Assembly (NCBI RefSeq): GCF_005222695.1
Contig: NZ_STGG01000064.1
Location: 186,001-250,000, forward strand
DNA length: 64,000 nucleotides
Source: Massilia sp. HP4
Lineage (GTDB): Bacteria > Pseudomonadota > Gammaproteobacteria > Burkholderiales > Burkholderiaceae_D
Direction of reading: 5' to 3'
Shown here: positions 1 through 9,788 of the stretch, piece after piece
How the letters are laid out: the number at the start of each line of letters is the position of its first letter
Position numbering within the stretch: the first letter of the stretch is position 1
Made by a program: the position numbers and the translations under genes
Notes under the pieces: generated by a model
Database searches by the model: none
Told to the model about the DNA's origin: nothing
The model's input: the letters and a program-made list of their open reading frames with translations, nothing else

Positions 1-2040
1 GATCATGGGGCGCGGCGCGATGCTGTTGTCGCGGATCGCGCGCGGGTCGAACGCCGTGATGCCGTTGAAGCCGCCGAAATACAGGGTACCATCGCTGGTC
101 TTCAACACTGCCGCGTCGAAGAAGGCGCCCTCGGTGATGCCGTCGGCCGCCGTGTAGCTGCGCCAGCGCCCGCTGGCCGGATCGAAGCACGAGATTCCGC
201 CCGAGGTGCTGGCCCAGATGCGGCCGTCCTGGTCTTCCACGATGGCGGCCACCGAATCGTCGACCAGGCCGTCGCGCGTCGTAAAGCGGGTAAAACTCAG
301 CGCGCCGTCCTGGCCGGTCACCATGCGGTTCAGTCCCACCGCGGTGCCGATCCAGATGTCGCCGCGGCTGTCTTCCATCAGGTGGTGCACCTCGTCGTGG
401 CTGATGCTGTTGGGGTCGAAGTCGTCGTGCCTGAAGTGGCGGAAGCGCCCGCTGGCGCGGTCCAGCAAGTCAAGGCCGGCAAAGGTGCCGACCCAGAAGC
501 GGCCATGCCGGTCTTCCAGCATGGGCCGCGCGACATCGTCCGACAGGCTGGTGAATTTCGAGGGATCGTGGCGGTAGCTGGTCACGGCGCGGGTGACCGG
601 ATCGAGCCGGTGCATGCCGCCGCGGGTGGTGATCCAGATGCTGCCGGCGCGGTCCACCAGCATCGAGCGCACATTGTTGGCGTCGGCGTCGCCCGGCAGC
701 ACCTGGCGACGGAAAGCGCGCGTGGCCGGATCGAACGAGGTGACGCCCGAGCGGCTCCCGATCCACAGCAGGCCGGCATGGTCGCGCACGATGGCCGCCG
801 CCGGCACGTCGATCAGGCTATTCGGGTCATCCTTCCGGTGCCGGAATACCTCGGCCTGGCCGGTCAGCGGATCGAAATGGTGCAAGGCGCCGGCCGAACC
901 GACCCACAGCCGGTCGCCGTCCTGCAGCATGGCGCGCACCTTGTTGTCGGCCAGCGAGTCGGGCTCGCCCGGACGCGCGTTCAGGCGCGCAAAGCCGCCG
1001 CTGCCCAGGTCCACGCGCGACACCCCGCCATACCAGGTGCCGGCCCAGAAGGTGCCGACCCGGTCGCGGTAAAGGGCCGAGACGTAGTTGTCGACCAGGC
1101 TATGGCGGTCGGTGACGACGTTGCGGATGGCGTCGAAGCACTCGCCATCGGCGCGCCAGCGCAGCAGGCCGTCGTCGTGCGAGCCGGCCCACACCGTGCT
1201 GTCGGGGTCCTGGTACAGGGTGGTAATCCAGTAGCCGTCGATGCCGTCCGCTGGCCCGAAGCGGCGCACGCTGCCGGCGTCGGGCCCGCGCAGTGCGCGC
1301 CGCTCCAGCCCGCCGAAGCGGCCGATCCAGAGCCGCTGTTCGGCGTCGACCAGCAGCGCGTGCACGGGACGCGCACGCCGGTCCAGGTTCGAGGCATGGT
1401 GTTCGATGGTCTTGCGGTCCGGCGCCAGGCTGTCCAGGCCGGCCGCGGTGCCGATCCACAGGCGCCCGTCGGCATCCAGCGCCAGCGCCTGGATGCCGTC
1501 GTCGCGCAGGGTGCGCGGATCGTTCGGCACATGATGCCAGACCGTGAACTTTCCACTTTCGAGGTCGAAGTGCTGCAGGCCGTCGGCGGTGCCGATCCAC
1601 AGGCCGTTGCGGCCGTCGCCGACCAAGGCCTTGATCTGGCGGTTGCCGGTGCCGCGCCGGCTCGGCTCCTGCGGCGCATACAGGGTGAAGCTGCGGGTGG
1701 CCGGATCGTAGCGATTCAGGCCGCCGTCGGTGCCCAGCCACATGCGGCCGTGGCGGTCCAGGTGCAGCACCCGCACCCAGTTGCTGGCCAGGCTGCGCGG
1801 GTTGCCGATCTCGCTGCGATAGTTCACGAAACGGTAGCCGTCATAGCGCGACAGGCCGGACTGGGTGCCGAACCACATGAAGCCGTCGCGGTCCTGGACG
1901 ATCGCCAGGATCGATTCCTGGGCCAGGCCCTGCTGCACCGACAGGTGCTCGAAGCGCAGGGTCGGCTCGGGGGCGGCCGCGCGCAGCGGCATGGCCACCA
2001 GCAGCGCCAGCATCGACAAGAAAAGACGCGCCATGCTCAT
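1..2040 (-). CDS. Two-component regulator propeller-domain sensor protein (3' end outside window)
   Basis: The reading frame stays open from an ATG at 2040 to the window edge, giving about 680 residues, so the C-terminus is missing. The N-terminus has a short hydrophobic signal-like segment (MARLFLSMLALLVAMPLRA). The rest is a tandem series of about 40-residue blades with motifs such as DRDGFMWFGT, DRHGRMWLGTDGGLNRY and GRNGLWIGTADGL, typical of the periplasmic Reg_prop beta-propeller. In this family the propeller is followed by a Y_Y_Y domain, a membrane helix and a histidine kinase or GGDEF output; which one applies here cannot be seen. The start codon overlaps the stop of the upstream patatin gene (ATGA), so the two are probably co-transcribed. 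The ligand is unknown. Confidence 0.85.
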   Translation of the reverse strand, partial: MSMARLFLSMLALLVAMPLRAAAPEPTLRFEHLSVQQGLAQESILAIVQDRDGFMWFGTQSGLSRYDGYRFVNYRSEIGNPRSLASNWVRVLHLDRHGRMWLGTDGGLNRYDPATRSFTLYAPQEPSRRGTGNRQIKALVGDGRNGLWIGTADGLQHFDLESGKFTVWHHVPNDPRTLRDDGIQALALDADGRLWIGTAAGLDSLAPDRKTIEHHASNLDRRARPVHALLVDAEQRLWIGRFGGLERRALRGPDAGSVRRFGPADGIDGYWITTLYQDPDSTVWAGSHDDGLLRWRADGECFDAIRNVVTDRHSLVDNYVSALYRDRVGTFWAGTWYGGVSRVDLGSGGFARLNARPGEPDSLADNKVRAMLQDGDRLWVGSAGALHHFDPLTGQAEVFRHRKDDPNSLIDVPAAAIVRDHAGLLWIGSRSGVTSFDPATRAFRRQVLPGDADANNVRSMLVDRAGSIWITTRGGMHRLDPVTRAVTSYRHDPSKFTSLSDDVARPMLEDRHGRFWVGTFAGLDLLDRASGRFRHFRHDDFDPNSISHDEVHHLMEDSRGDIWIGTAVGLNRMVTGQDGALSFTRFTTRDGLVDDSVAAIVEDQDGRIWASTSGGISCFDPASGRWRSYTAADGITEGAFFDAAVLKTSDGTLYFGGFNGITAFDPRAIRDNSIAPRPMI

Positions 2041-3206
2041 GGGGCGAAGAAGGCCAGCACGTCGTCGCGCCGCGCCAGGGTGTCGTGCTCGCCCAGGCGG
2101 ATCAGTTCGCGCGTATAACTGGCCTCGAACAGCAGGTAGGACGCCAGCGCCGCGCCGCGCGTCTCGAGCGCGCCAAGGGCCCCCAGCAGGGTGCGCACCG
2201 GCGCCGGCAGGCTGGCCGTGTGGCGCGCGGCAATGTCGTCCAGCTGTTCCGACGGCGCGATGGTCAACAGCTCGACCTGGCGCAATGGCATGCCGGCCCT
2301 GGCCGCTTCGGGGATGCGGGCCAGCGTGTGGTTTACCCGCTGCAGGCGTTCGACGTCGGCCGCCAGGCTGTCGAGGAAGATCGACGACAATGCATGGCCG
2401 GCCACCTGGGCCAGGCTCGGGTAGCCGCCCTGGCCGGGGTCGAAGGATGCCGGCTCGCTCATGCGGCCGGCGCCCACCACCAGCACCCTGGTGGCGCCCA
2501 GGTGGATGGCCGGCGCGATCGGCGCCGACTGGCGCATCGAGCCGTCGCCGCAGAACTCGCGGTGGCCGGCCAGGTACAGCGGCACCGCCGGGAACACGAA
2601 GGGAATCGCGCTCGAGGCCAGCAGGTGCTCGACCCCGATCTGGGTCGCCATCGCCATGCGCTGGTGGCGCACCCAGGGCTCGACCCGGGCCGCGCTCTGG
2701 TAGAAGGTCAGGTGGTGGCCGCTGCTGTACGAGGACGCGGTGACGGCCAGCGCATGCAGCCGGCCCGATTCCAGGTTGGCGTCCAGGCGCGGCAGGTCGA
2801 GCACGCGGTGCAGCAGGCCGGCCAGCGGGGTGTTGTCGAGCAGCGAGCGTGGCGGCGCGGCGCGCCATTTGCGCAGCAGCCAGCCGAAGGACAACAGCGA
2901 CAGCCAGCGCGCGCCGGAGCGCAGCACGGCCAGCGAATCGGCGCGGTAGACCGTGTGGGTGACCACGTTTTCCCATACCGCGAGCAGGCCGCGCACGCCG
3001 CTGGCGAAGTTGTCGGCGCGGCAGGCCAGCGCGGTCGCGTTCAGGGCGCCGGCCGAGGTGCCGCAGATGATGTCGAAAGGAGAATACGCGGCCGGCCGCC
3101 CGGCATCCTGCAGGATGCGCGAGATCGCGTGCAGGACCCCGGCCTGGTAGGCGGCGCGCGCTCCTCCCCCTGTCGGGATCAATCCGGTTTTCTGTTTGCT
3201 ATCCAC
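2037..3206 (-). CDS. Patatin-like phospholipase family protein
   Basis: This 389-residue protein is a predicted serine lipid acyl hydrolase. It carries the glycine-rich oxyanion motif PTGGGARAAYQAG near residue 13, the nucleophile elbow GTSAGA near residue 50, and a DGS (Asp of the Ser-Asp dyad) in FCGDGSMRQSAPI. No signal peptide is seen, so it is probably cytoplasmic or membrane-associated. The start is GTG, with no strong Shine-Dalgarno. Its stop overlaps the start of the propeller sensor gene downstream. Substrate cannot be read from sequence; phospholipid is the usual assumption. Confidence 0.88.
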   Translation of the reverse strand: MDSKQKTGLIPTGGGARAAYQAGVLHAISRILQDAGRPAAYSPFDIICGTSAGALNATALACRADNFASGVRGLLAVWENVVTHTVYRADSLAVLRSGARWLSLLSFGWLLRKWRAAPPRSLLDNTPLAGLLHRVLDLPRLDANLESGRLHALAVTASSYSSGHHLTFYQSAARVEPWVRHQRMAMATQIGVEHLLASSAIPFVFPAVPLYLAGHREFCGDGSMRQSAPIAPAIHLGATRVLVVGAGRMSEPASFDPGQGGYPSLAQVAGHALSSIFLDSLAADVERLQRVNHTLARIPEAARAGMPLRQVELLTIAPSEQLDDIAARHTASLPAPVRTLLGALGALETRGAALASYLLFEASYTRELIRLGEHDTLARRDDVLAFFAP

Positions 3207-3298
3207 GGCGACAGGTTAGCAAACTCTGCTTGTCTTGAGGCAAATATGCGGCAGGGATCGCGACAAATTGTCGGGAATTGTCGCTTCCCTGCCCCACT

Positions 3299-5074
3299 TC
3301 AATCGCCCCTGGCGATCCCCTCGCGGCGCGGATCGGCGCCGCCGAACCACATCGGCACCCCGTGCACCCCGATGCGCTCGATGCCGTGCAGCCCCGAGGT
3401 CTGGTCGCTTACCCGGATTGCATGGCCGCGTGCGCGCAGCAGGTCTTGCGTGGCTTGCGGGAAGCGCCCGCGTTCCAGCTCGGTCGGGCCGTTGCGGCTG
3501 CCGAAATTGGGCAGCGCGATCGCCTGCTGCACGTTCAGGCCCCAGTCCAGGGTCCCGACCAGCACCTTGGCCACATAATTGATGATGGCCGGGCCGCCGG
3601 GCGAGCCGACGGTGAGCACCAGCCTGCCGCTTTCCTTCTCGAACACGATGGTCGGCGACATGGCGCTGCGCGGCCGTTTATTGGCCTCGACCCGGTTGGC
3701 CACCGGACCGTCCGCATCGCGCGCGCTGAACGAAAAATCGGTCAGCTGGTTGTTCAGCATGAAGCCGTCGACCATCTGGCGCGAACCGAAGGCGTCTTCG
3801 ATGGTGGTCGTCATCGCCAGGCCCATGCCGTTGGCGTCGACCACCGACAGGTGCGAGGTCGACGGCGTCTCGATGGCATTGTCGGTGCCCCAGGCGACCT
3901 CCATCCCCGGCGGCGTGCCAGCCCTGGCCTCGCCCATCGAGCGGGCGCCGACCAGGGCGGCGCGCTGTTTCAAATAGCCCTTGTCGATCAGGCTCGGGAT
4001 GCCGCGGCCCGGCAGCGGCACGAAGTCGCTGTCGGCCGCGTAGCGGTTGCGGTCGGCGTAGGCCAGGCGCCCCACTTCCGAGAACACGTGCACCGCCTCG
4101 GCGTTCGGCACGCCGTCTCCTGGCGCCAGCGCCTTCATGTCGAAGGTCTCGAACATGCCCAGCATCTGGGCCACTGCGATCCCGCCCGACGACGGCGGCG
4201 GCATGCCGCACACGGTGTACTGGCGGTAGTCGCTGCATACGGGCGCGCGCACCTTGGGGCGGTAGTCGGCGATGTCCTTCGCGCTCAAGAGGCCCGGATT
4301 GGTCGGGTGGCCGGCCACCTTGGCCGCGATATCGCGCGCGATGCGGCCGGTATAGAACACGTCGGCGCCGCCCTCGGCGATCTCACGCAGGGTCCTGGCC
4401 AGCGCCGGATTCCTGAGGATGTGGCCGACCGGCCAGGGCTGGCCGGCCTTGTCGTAGAAATAAGCGACCGCCACCGGATCCTTGCGCAGGTGCGTTTCGC
4501 CGGCCAGCATCTTGTGCATGCGCGGGCTGACCGCGAAGCCCTGTTCAGACAGACGGATGGCCGGCTCGAACAGCGCTTTCCACTGCAGCTTGCCGTGCTG
4601 GCGATGGGCCAGTTCGAGCATGCGCAGCACGCCTGGCGCGCCGACCGAGCGGCCGCCGACCACACCTTCGGTGCGCGACAGCGGCGTGCCGTCCGGGCGC
4701 TCGAACAGGTGCTCGTCGGCGCGGCTCGGCGCGGTCTCGCGGCCGTCGAAGGCCTGGGTCTGCTTGCCGTCGTAGTGGACCATGAAGGCGCCGCCGCCGA
4801 TGCCAGACGATTGCGGCTCGACCAGGGTCAGCACCAGCTGGGTGGCGATCGCGGCGTCGATCGCGCTGCCGCCGCGGCGCAGGATCTGGTAGCCGGCATC
4901 GACCGCCAGCGGATTGGCCGCGGCCACCATGTATTTCTGGGCCGGCCAGCCCGCTTTTTCCTGCAAGCCGCTGGCCGCTTCCGGCGCAGCCTGCAACGAG
5001 TCCTGGGCCAGGACCGGTTGAGTAAAGATGCCGGCCAGCGCCAGGCCGAGTGCGAGCGTGCTGAGTTGTTTCAA
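3299..5074 (-). CDS. ggt: Gamma-glutamyltransferase (glutathione hydrolase) precursor
   Basis: The 591-residue product hydrolyses or transfers the gamma-glutamyl group of glutathione in the periplasm and is made as a self-cleaving proenzyme. A signal peptide occupies the first ~23 residues (to QPVLAQD). The autocatalytic nucleophile is Thr406 in STSHLSVVD, aligning with Thr391 of the E. coli enzyme, so the small subunit would be ~186 residues. The GSPGG substrate loop (VLTVGSPGGPAI) follows. The start codon is TTG, supported by GGAGA six bases upstream. A terminator just upstream separates it from the dehydrogenase gene, so it is probably its own transcription unit. Confidence 0.95.
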   Translation of the reverse strand: MKQLSTLALGLALAGIFTQPVLAQDSLQAAPEAASGLQEKAGWPAQKYMVAAANPLAVDAGYQILRRGGSAIDAAIATQLVLTLVEPQSSGIGGGAFMVHYDGKQTQAFDGRETAPSRADEHLFERPDGTPLSRTEGVVGGRSVGAPGVLRMLELAHRQHGKLQWKALFEPAIRLSEQGFAVSPRMHKMLAGETHLRKDPVAVAYFYDKAGQPWPVGHILRNPALARTLREIAEGGADVFYTGRIARDIAAKVAGHPTNPGLLSAKDIADYRPKVRAPVCSDYRQYTVCGMPPPSSGGIAVAQMLGMFETFDMKALAPGDGVPNAEAVHVFSEVGRLAYADRNRYAADSDFVPLPGRGIPSLIDKGYLKQRAALVGARSMGEARAGTPPGMEVAWGTDNAIETPSTSHLSVVDANGMGLAMTTTIEDAFGSRQMVDGFMLNNQLTDFSFSARDADGPVANRVEANKRPRSAMSPTIVFEKESGRLVLTVGSPGGPAIINYVAKVLVGTLDWGLNVQQAIALPNFGSRNGPTELERGRFPQATQDLLRARGHAIRVSDQTSGLHGIERIGVHGVPMWFGGADPRREGIARGD

Positions 5075-5085
5075 ATCGTTTCTCC

Positions 5086-5130
5086 AAAAGCAAACGGGCG
5101 CGCCGCCACACGCACTGCGGCGACGCGCCC
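5086..5130 (-). terminator. Rho-independent terminator of the SDR gene
   Basis: On the minus strand a strong GC-rich hairpin (arms 5096-5108 and 5118-5130, with minor mismatches) is followed by GTTTGCTTTT. It lies between the stop of the dehydrogenase gene and the start of ggt. Confidence 0.7.
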
Positions 5131-5188
5131 GCTCATCGCAGACATGCTACCTCATGTCGCGCAGGCTTGCTTTCGGAACAATGCTTCT

Positions 5189-5947
5189 TTATTTAGGCTG
5201 CATGCGGATCGCGCCATCGAGGCGGATCGTTTCGCCGTTGAGCATCACATTCTCGATGATGGCCTTGGCCAGGTGGGCATACTCTTTCGGCAGGCCGAGG
5301 CGCGGCGGGAACGGCACCATCTTGCCCAGCGAGTCGCGCACTTCCTGCGGCATATTCATCAGCATCGGGGTTTCGAAGATGCCCGGGGCGATCGTCATCA
5401 CGCGGATGCCGTTGCGCGCCAGGTCGCGCGCCATCGGCAGCGTCATGCCGGCCACGGCCGCTTTCGATGAGCCATAGGCGGCTTGCCCCATCTGGCCATC
5501 ATAGGCCGCGACCGAGGCGGTGTTGATGATGACGCCGCGCTCGCCGTGGTCGGACTCGGGCGTCAGGGACATGGCCTCGGCCGCCAGGCGCGCCATATTG
5601 AAGGTGCCGACCAGGTTGATGTTGACGGCGCGCTGGAATACGTCCAGCGGGTGCGGGCCGTCCTTCCCGACGGTCTTGACCGCAGGCGCCACGCCGGCGC
5701 AGTTGACCAGGCCACGCAGGGTGCCCAGCGCCACGGCGGCCTCGACCACGGCCTTGCCATCGGCTTCCTGGGTGACGTCGCACTTGACGAACTGGCCGCC
5801 AAGTTCGCTCGCCAGCGCGCGGCCGGCTTCTTCCTGGACGTCGGCGATCACGACTTTCGCGCCGGCATCGATAAGCATGCGCGCGCTCGCCGCGCCCAGG
5901 CCCGAGGCGCCGCCGGTCACGATGAAGACGTTGTTCTGGATTTGCAT
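5189..5947 (-). CDS. Short-chain dehydrogenase, 3-hydroxyacyl-CoA dehydrogenase type 2-like
   Basis: The 252-residue protein is a classical SDR with the NAD-binding motif TGGASGLG (residues ~11-18), an acidic residue after beta2 (IADVQ, indicating NAD preference), the NCAG motif, and the catalytic YxxxK as YGSSK. Overall it resembles the type-2 3-hydroxyacyl-CoA / 2-methyl-3-hydroxybutyryl-CoA dehydrogenases of isoleucine and fatty-acid breakdown. AGGGA precedes the ATG. It is monocistronic, with a terminator downstream and a palindrome at 5978-5995 upstream. The exact acyl substrate is inferred. Confidence 0.85.
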   Translation of the reverse strand: MQIQNNVFIVTGGASGLGAASARMLIDAGAKVVIADVQEEAGRALASELGGQFVKCDVTQEADGKAVVEAAVALGTLRGLVNCAGVAPAVKTVGKDGPHPLDVFQRAVNINLVGTFNMARLAAEAMSLTPESDHGERGVIINTASVAAYDGQMGQAAYGSSKAAVAGMTLPMARDLARNGIRVMTIAPGIFETPMLMNMPQEVRDSLGKMVPFPPRLGLPKEYAHLAKAIIENVMLNGETIRLDGAIRMQPK

Positions 5948-5977
5948 GGTGTGTCCCTTATAAAAGTTCTATTTGCC

Positions 5978-5995
5978 GTTTACGTTAACGTCAAC
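5978..5995. promoter_or_regulatory. LiuR-like palindromic operator upstream of the SDR gene
   Basis: GTTTACGTTAACGTCAAC is an 18-bp dyad with one mismatched pair and a perfect ACGTTAACGT core, 31 bp upstream of the dehydrogenase start. It resembles the site of MerR-family LiuR regulators of branched-chain amino acid and fatty-acid degradation. No liuR gene is in the window. Confidence 0.5.
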
Positions 5996-6043
5996 AGGCA
6001 TTGTAGCGAACTTTGATGGGAAAAAACCACGAACCGGATCAAG

Positions 6044-6559
6044 TCAGAAGCACTGCATGGTATTGCCGGTGCGGTTGCACAGGCGGCCGGCGCTGTTGAC
6101 GCTGGAATTGCCGACCTGGCCGGCCGTGGTAGCGCCGCTGGCGTCGGTACAGGTGGCGCCGGTGCAGGCGCTGACCGGGCTCGAGGTCGGGCCGACCGGG
6201 GCCGGCGCGCCGGTCGCCGGCGGTGGCGCGACCACGCGCGCGCTCGGCGGCACCGGCTGGCTGTCCTGGGAGCGCGGCATCACGGTCGGTTGCGGCCGCA
6301 CGTTCTGGGGCGCCGGATGGGTGGCGGGGTCGATATCCTTCAGGCGCGACGGTTCCTGGCGGCCGGTGGCTTTCTCTTCCTGGGTCATGGGACGCATGTC
6401 GATCGTCGGGGCCGGGGTCGAAGTCTGCTGCCCGTCGAGCGATGGGCGATAGGTCGCGCCGGTCGTCGGCTGGCCCTGGGTCACGCCGGTGGTCTGGGCG
6501 CCCGCGCCGATGGCCGTGGCGGCGAGCAGGAAGGCAAGAATGGCTTTCGACGTGTTCAT
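6044..6559 (-). CDS. Secreted proline-rich hypothetical protein
   Basis: The 171-residue product has a clear signal peptide (MNTSKAILAFLLAATAIGAGAQ, cleavage near residue 22). It continues with a low-complexity, Pro/Thr/Ser-rich and probably disordered region. Four cysteines lie near the C-terminus (ACTGATCTD and LCNRTGNTMQCF), suggesting one or two disulphides in the periplasm. AGAGAGG precedes the ATG. No known domain was recognised. It is flanked by unrelated genes and appears monocistronic. Confidence 0.7.
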   Translation of the reverse strand: MNTSKAILAFLLAATAIGAGAQTTGVTQGQPTTGATYRPSLDGQQTSTPAPTIDMRPMTQEEKATGRQEPSRLKDIDPATHPAPQNVRPQPTVMPRSQDSQPVPPSARVVAPPPATGAPAPVGPTSSPVSACTGATCTDASGATTAGQVGNSSVNSAGRLCNRTGNTMQCF

Positions 6560-6771
6560 GGCAGACCTCTCTCTTTATTTGATTAACCGATAAGCTATTA
6601 TCGTCTTGTCAACGTGCGCACGGCGCACGAGAAACAATTTCTCACATAATTACAGTACCGCCGAGACGTGTTCAAGGACAACAACGAACTATCGATATAA
6701 ACCGCTTAATAATGGTACCAAGGCTATTTGCATACCTATAATTGTTTCCCGATTGCAAATTCGCGACAATC

Positions 6772-9700
6772 ATGCCGATGACCAGCACCAATGCCTACGC
6801 GGCCACCGTCCAGTCCTTCTATGCAGCCTTCTTCGGCCGTCCCGCCGATCGGGACGGGCTCGCATTCTGGACGCGGCAATTCGAGGCAGCTGACGGCCAG
6901 TTTGCCGCCATCGGCGCCGCTTTCGCGCAGTCCCACGAGGCGCTGATCCGTTTCGGCAACGTGCCACTGCCCGAACGCGTTGCCGGTATCTACGAGACGC
7001 TGTTCAGCCGCGCTCCCGAAGCCGACGGCCTGCGGTTCTGGATCGATGCCGTCGAGGGCGGCCATGTGCCCCTGGAGGGCGTGGCGCTCGCCATCCTGCA
7101 GGGCGCCCAGGGAAGCGATCGCGACCTGGCCCTGCTGCGGCTGGATGCCGCCAGCCGCTTCACGCAACGGGTCGAGCCTGGCGCCGCCGACTACCACGGC
7201 TATACCGGCATCGAGGCCGGACGCATACTGCTGCGCGCCGTCACGGCGGATGCCACGCCCGGGCAGCTCGACGCCCTGGTGACATCGTCGCTGCGCCTGG
7301 CCAACGTGCTCAGCGATCATCCGGCCGTGATGGAAGCGCTGGCGCCAGGGCGGCCCCTGCTCGAGCTGTTCGACGCCGGCCGCTGGTCGGCCGATCCGGC
7401 GCTGCTGACCGAGGCGCTGGACCTGATCGCCGCGTCGGCGGCGGACCGGCCGACCCTCATGCGCCAGCTGCTGCGCAAGGGCGGCGTGGCCGAGGTGCTG
7501 GACGACATGCCGGCGCGGATCGACCTGCAATCCCTGGTCGAGCTGCTCAGGCAGGATGGCCTGAAGGGGCTGCTCGACCTGGCCTACCCGCCGCCCGTGA
7601 CGCAGCCCGATCCTGAACCCGAGCCGGAGCCGGAGCCGGACCCGCCAACCCTGACGGCCATCGGCTATGGCACGACGGATCACCACCTGGCGATCGGCGA
7701 GACGATCGCCTTGCGCCTCGTGTTCAGCGACACCGTGCAGGCCGCCGCCGGCACCCGCCTGCTGCTGAACAACGGGGGCGCCGCCATCTACACCGGCGGC
7801 AACGGCAGCAACACCCTGGTCTTCACCTACACCGTGCAGTCCGGCGACAGCATCGCCGACCTGGCGCTGGCCATCAGCGGCGCGCTGGACGGCGGCATCG
7901 CCAACCGGGTCGGCGCCGCACTGGCGGCCGCCAGCCTGGACGGCCTCAATCCGGCCGGGGTCGTCATCGTCGATGGGGAGCAGACGAGCGTCACGATCAC
8001 GGCGGGCGTGGACGGCCTGCGCATCGTGGCCGACAAGCCCGGCGACGTGCTGATCGAAGACGCCAGCGGCCAGCGGGTGCAGGCCCACGCCGGCGACGGC
8101 GCCGCCCCGGTCGACGTCGTGCTTGGCGAACGTGCGACAGGCAGCCTGACCGGCACCGTGCTGGTGCAGGCGCCGAGCGGGAATATCGGCAACGCGCCTG
8201 GCGCCATCGTGGTCGCGCTCGGCTCGAACGCCGGCCAGGACCTGGCCGGCCAGTACGTGTGGGGCCATGGCGGCGACGACGTCATCGACGGCACCGCCGC
8301 AGGCGACCTGCTGTTCGGCGGCGACGGCAACGACACGATCCGGGCCGGCGCCGGGCGCGACGTCATACACGGCGGACGCGGCGGCGACACCATCGACCTG
8401 GGCGCGGACAACGATGTCGACCGGCTGGTCCATGGCGCCGGCGAGTCCAGCGCCGGCCTGCCCCTGTTCCAGGACGGCGACCAGACCGCCCACATCGACA
8501 AGGTCGACCATCTCGGCGTCGGCGACATCGTCGACCTGGGCCGGCCGTTCGCCGGCGTGCCGGTATGGCGCGACACGTATCTGAGCGGCCTGGACCCCAA
8601 CGAAATCGCGCTCGTGCGCGGCTCGGCCAGTGGCGGGCGCTTCGTGCAGGGCGACGCTGCCGCGGACGACGACTTCATGCTGCAGTGGGTCACCGACGAC
8701 GTGGTGGGCAGCGCCATCCTGCGCGACGTCGGCAGCCGGGCCGAGTTCACCATCGACCGCGCCGCCGGGACCCTGACCCTGGCCGCGCCGACGCCCGCCA
8801 TGTCACTGGTGAAGTCGGTCTCGTATTCATCGCTGCTCGGGGACGTCGTCACCGCGACCTTCGAATCCTTGCCCGACCCGGTCACGCACACCCCGGGCAG
8901 CGAGACCGGCCTGGCCAACCGCGACGGCTTCTCCTTGTTGAACTACCGTGAATTTGCCCCGCTGCCGACCGACCCCGGCCACCACGCCGCGCCCGGATTC
9001 GGCCTGCGCGACAATGTCCTTTCGCTCAACGGGCCGCTCGCCTCGAACCTGTACTCGATGTTCTGGACCAACGACACCTTCGACACGACGGCGGGCCACC
9101 TCGCGACCGGCCAGGTCTTTTTTGCGGGCGGCCATAACAACGGCTTCGACAACGACGGTTTCGCGGTCGTCGGCATGCGCACGATGTCCCGCGACACGGC
9201 CTTCACCGACGCGGTCCCGTGGGCCATTTTCGGCCACGCCTCCGGCGCGGCGAGCCTCGTCACGGGAAGCGGGAACGACGTCGTGCTGAGCAAGAGCGGG
9301 GCGCTGACGGTCGTCTACGCCGGCATCGATGCCGGCGCCGAAGACCTGATCCTGGACTTCGACCCGGCCAAGGACCGTATCGGCCTGGCCGGCGACCTGC
9401 GCGCCGCCGTCGACGACAACGGGGACGGTTTCGACTGGCTGGGCGGCAGCGGTGGGCAGCTGGTGGTCGGCGCCGGTATCGATGCGGTGGAGGTGACGCT
9501 GATCGATCCCGCAGCCGTCGTCTCGAGCGCGGCATCGCTGCAGCAGCAGACACTGGACACGCTCAACGGCGCGCTCGACGTCAGCGAGCTGGCGCGCGGC
9601 GGCGATATCCTGATCCTGGCCCGGCACGCCGGGCACGGCGGCAGCGCCGCCCTGCTCTATTTCCGCGCACAGGACGACCATGGCGTCATCGACGCCGACG

Positions 9701-9786
9701 AGCTCACCTTCATCGCCACCTTCAACGGCGGCGCGCCGACCATGGGCGACCTCGAGCTGGTGGCAGTGCCGCCACCCTCCCCGTAA
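6772..9786 (+). CDS. DUF4214 and RTX-type calcium-binding repeat protein, probably secreted by a type I system
   Basis: The 1004-residue acidic protein starts with DUF4214-like repeats (VQSFYAAFFGRPADRDGLAFW, then YETLFSRAPEADGLRFW). A Pro-Glu linker (PEPEPEPEPDPP) near residue 285 leads to a SwmB-like beta domain (IGETIALRLVFSDTVQ). Glycine/aspartate RTX-type nonapeptides that bind Ca2+ follow (GGDDVIDG, FGGDGNDTIRAGAGRDVIHG, GGRGGDTIDLG). There is no N-terminal signal peptide, as expected for type I secretion with a C-terminal signal; no T1SS genes are nearby. ATG 6772 is preferred over an upstream TTG at 6742; ATG 6778 is also possible. No clear SD is seen. The role is unknown; surface or adhesion functions are typical. 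Confidence 0.85.
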   Translation: MPMTSTNAYAATVQSFYAAFFGRPADRDGLAFWTRQFEAADGQFAAIGAAFAQSHEALIRFGNVPLPERVAGIYETLFSRAPEADGLRFWIDAVEGGHVPLEGVALAILQGAQGSDRDLALLRLDAASRFTQRVEPGAADYHGYTGIEAGRILLRAVTADATPGQLDALVTSSLRLANVLSDHPAVMEALAPGRPLLELFDAGRWSADPALLTEALDLIAASAADRPTLMRQLLRKGGVAEVLDDMPARIDLQSLVELLRQDGLKGLLDLAYPPPVTQPDPEPEPEPEPDPPTLTAIGYGTTDHHLAIGETIALRLVFSDTVQAAAGTRLLLNNGGAAIYTGGNGSNTLVFTYTVQSGDSIADLALAISGALDGGIANRVGAALAAASLDGLNPAGVVIVDGEQTSVTITAGVDGLRIVADKPGDVLIEDASGQRVQAHAGDGAAPVDVVLGERATGSLTGTVLVQAPSGNIGNAPGAIVVALGSNAGQDLAGQYVWGHGGDDVIDGTAAGDLLFGGDGNDTIRAGAGRDVIHGGRGGDTIDLGADNDVDRLVHGAGESSAGLPLFQDGDQTAHIDKVDHLGVGDIVDLGRPFAGVPVWRDTYLSGLDPNEIALVRGSASGGRFVQGDAAADDDFMLQWVTDDVVGSAILRDVGSRAEFTIDRAAGTLTLAAPTPAMSLVKSVSYSSLLGDVVTATFESLPDPVTHTPGSETGLANRDGFSLLNYREFAPLPTDPGHHAAPGFGLRDNVLSLNGPLASNLYSMFWTNDTFDTTAGHLATGQVFFAGGHNNGFDNDGFAVVGMRTMSRDTAFTDAVPWAIFGHASGAASLVTGSGNDVVLSKSGALTVVYAGIDAGAEDLILDFDPAKDRIGLAGDLRAAVDDNGDGFDWLGGSGGQLVVGAGIDAVEVTLIDPAAVVSSAASLQQQTLDTLNGALDVSELARGGDILILARHAGHGGSAALLYFRAQDDHGVIDADELTFIATFNGGAPTMGDLELVAVPPPSP

Positions 9787-9788
9787 AC

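Noticed and set aside
382..2118. Long open frames opposite real genes (also 6736-8511 minus, 23361-26225 minus, 27959-31177 plus, 48843-50021 plus)
   Set aside because: They mirror the high-GC third-position bias of the real genes on the other strand or frame, and they have no domains or ribosome sites.
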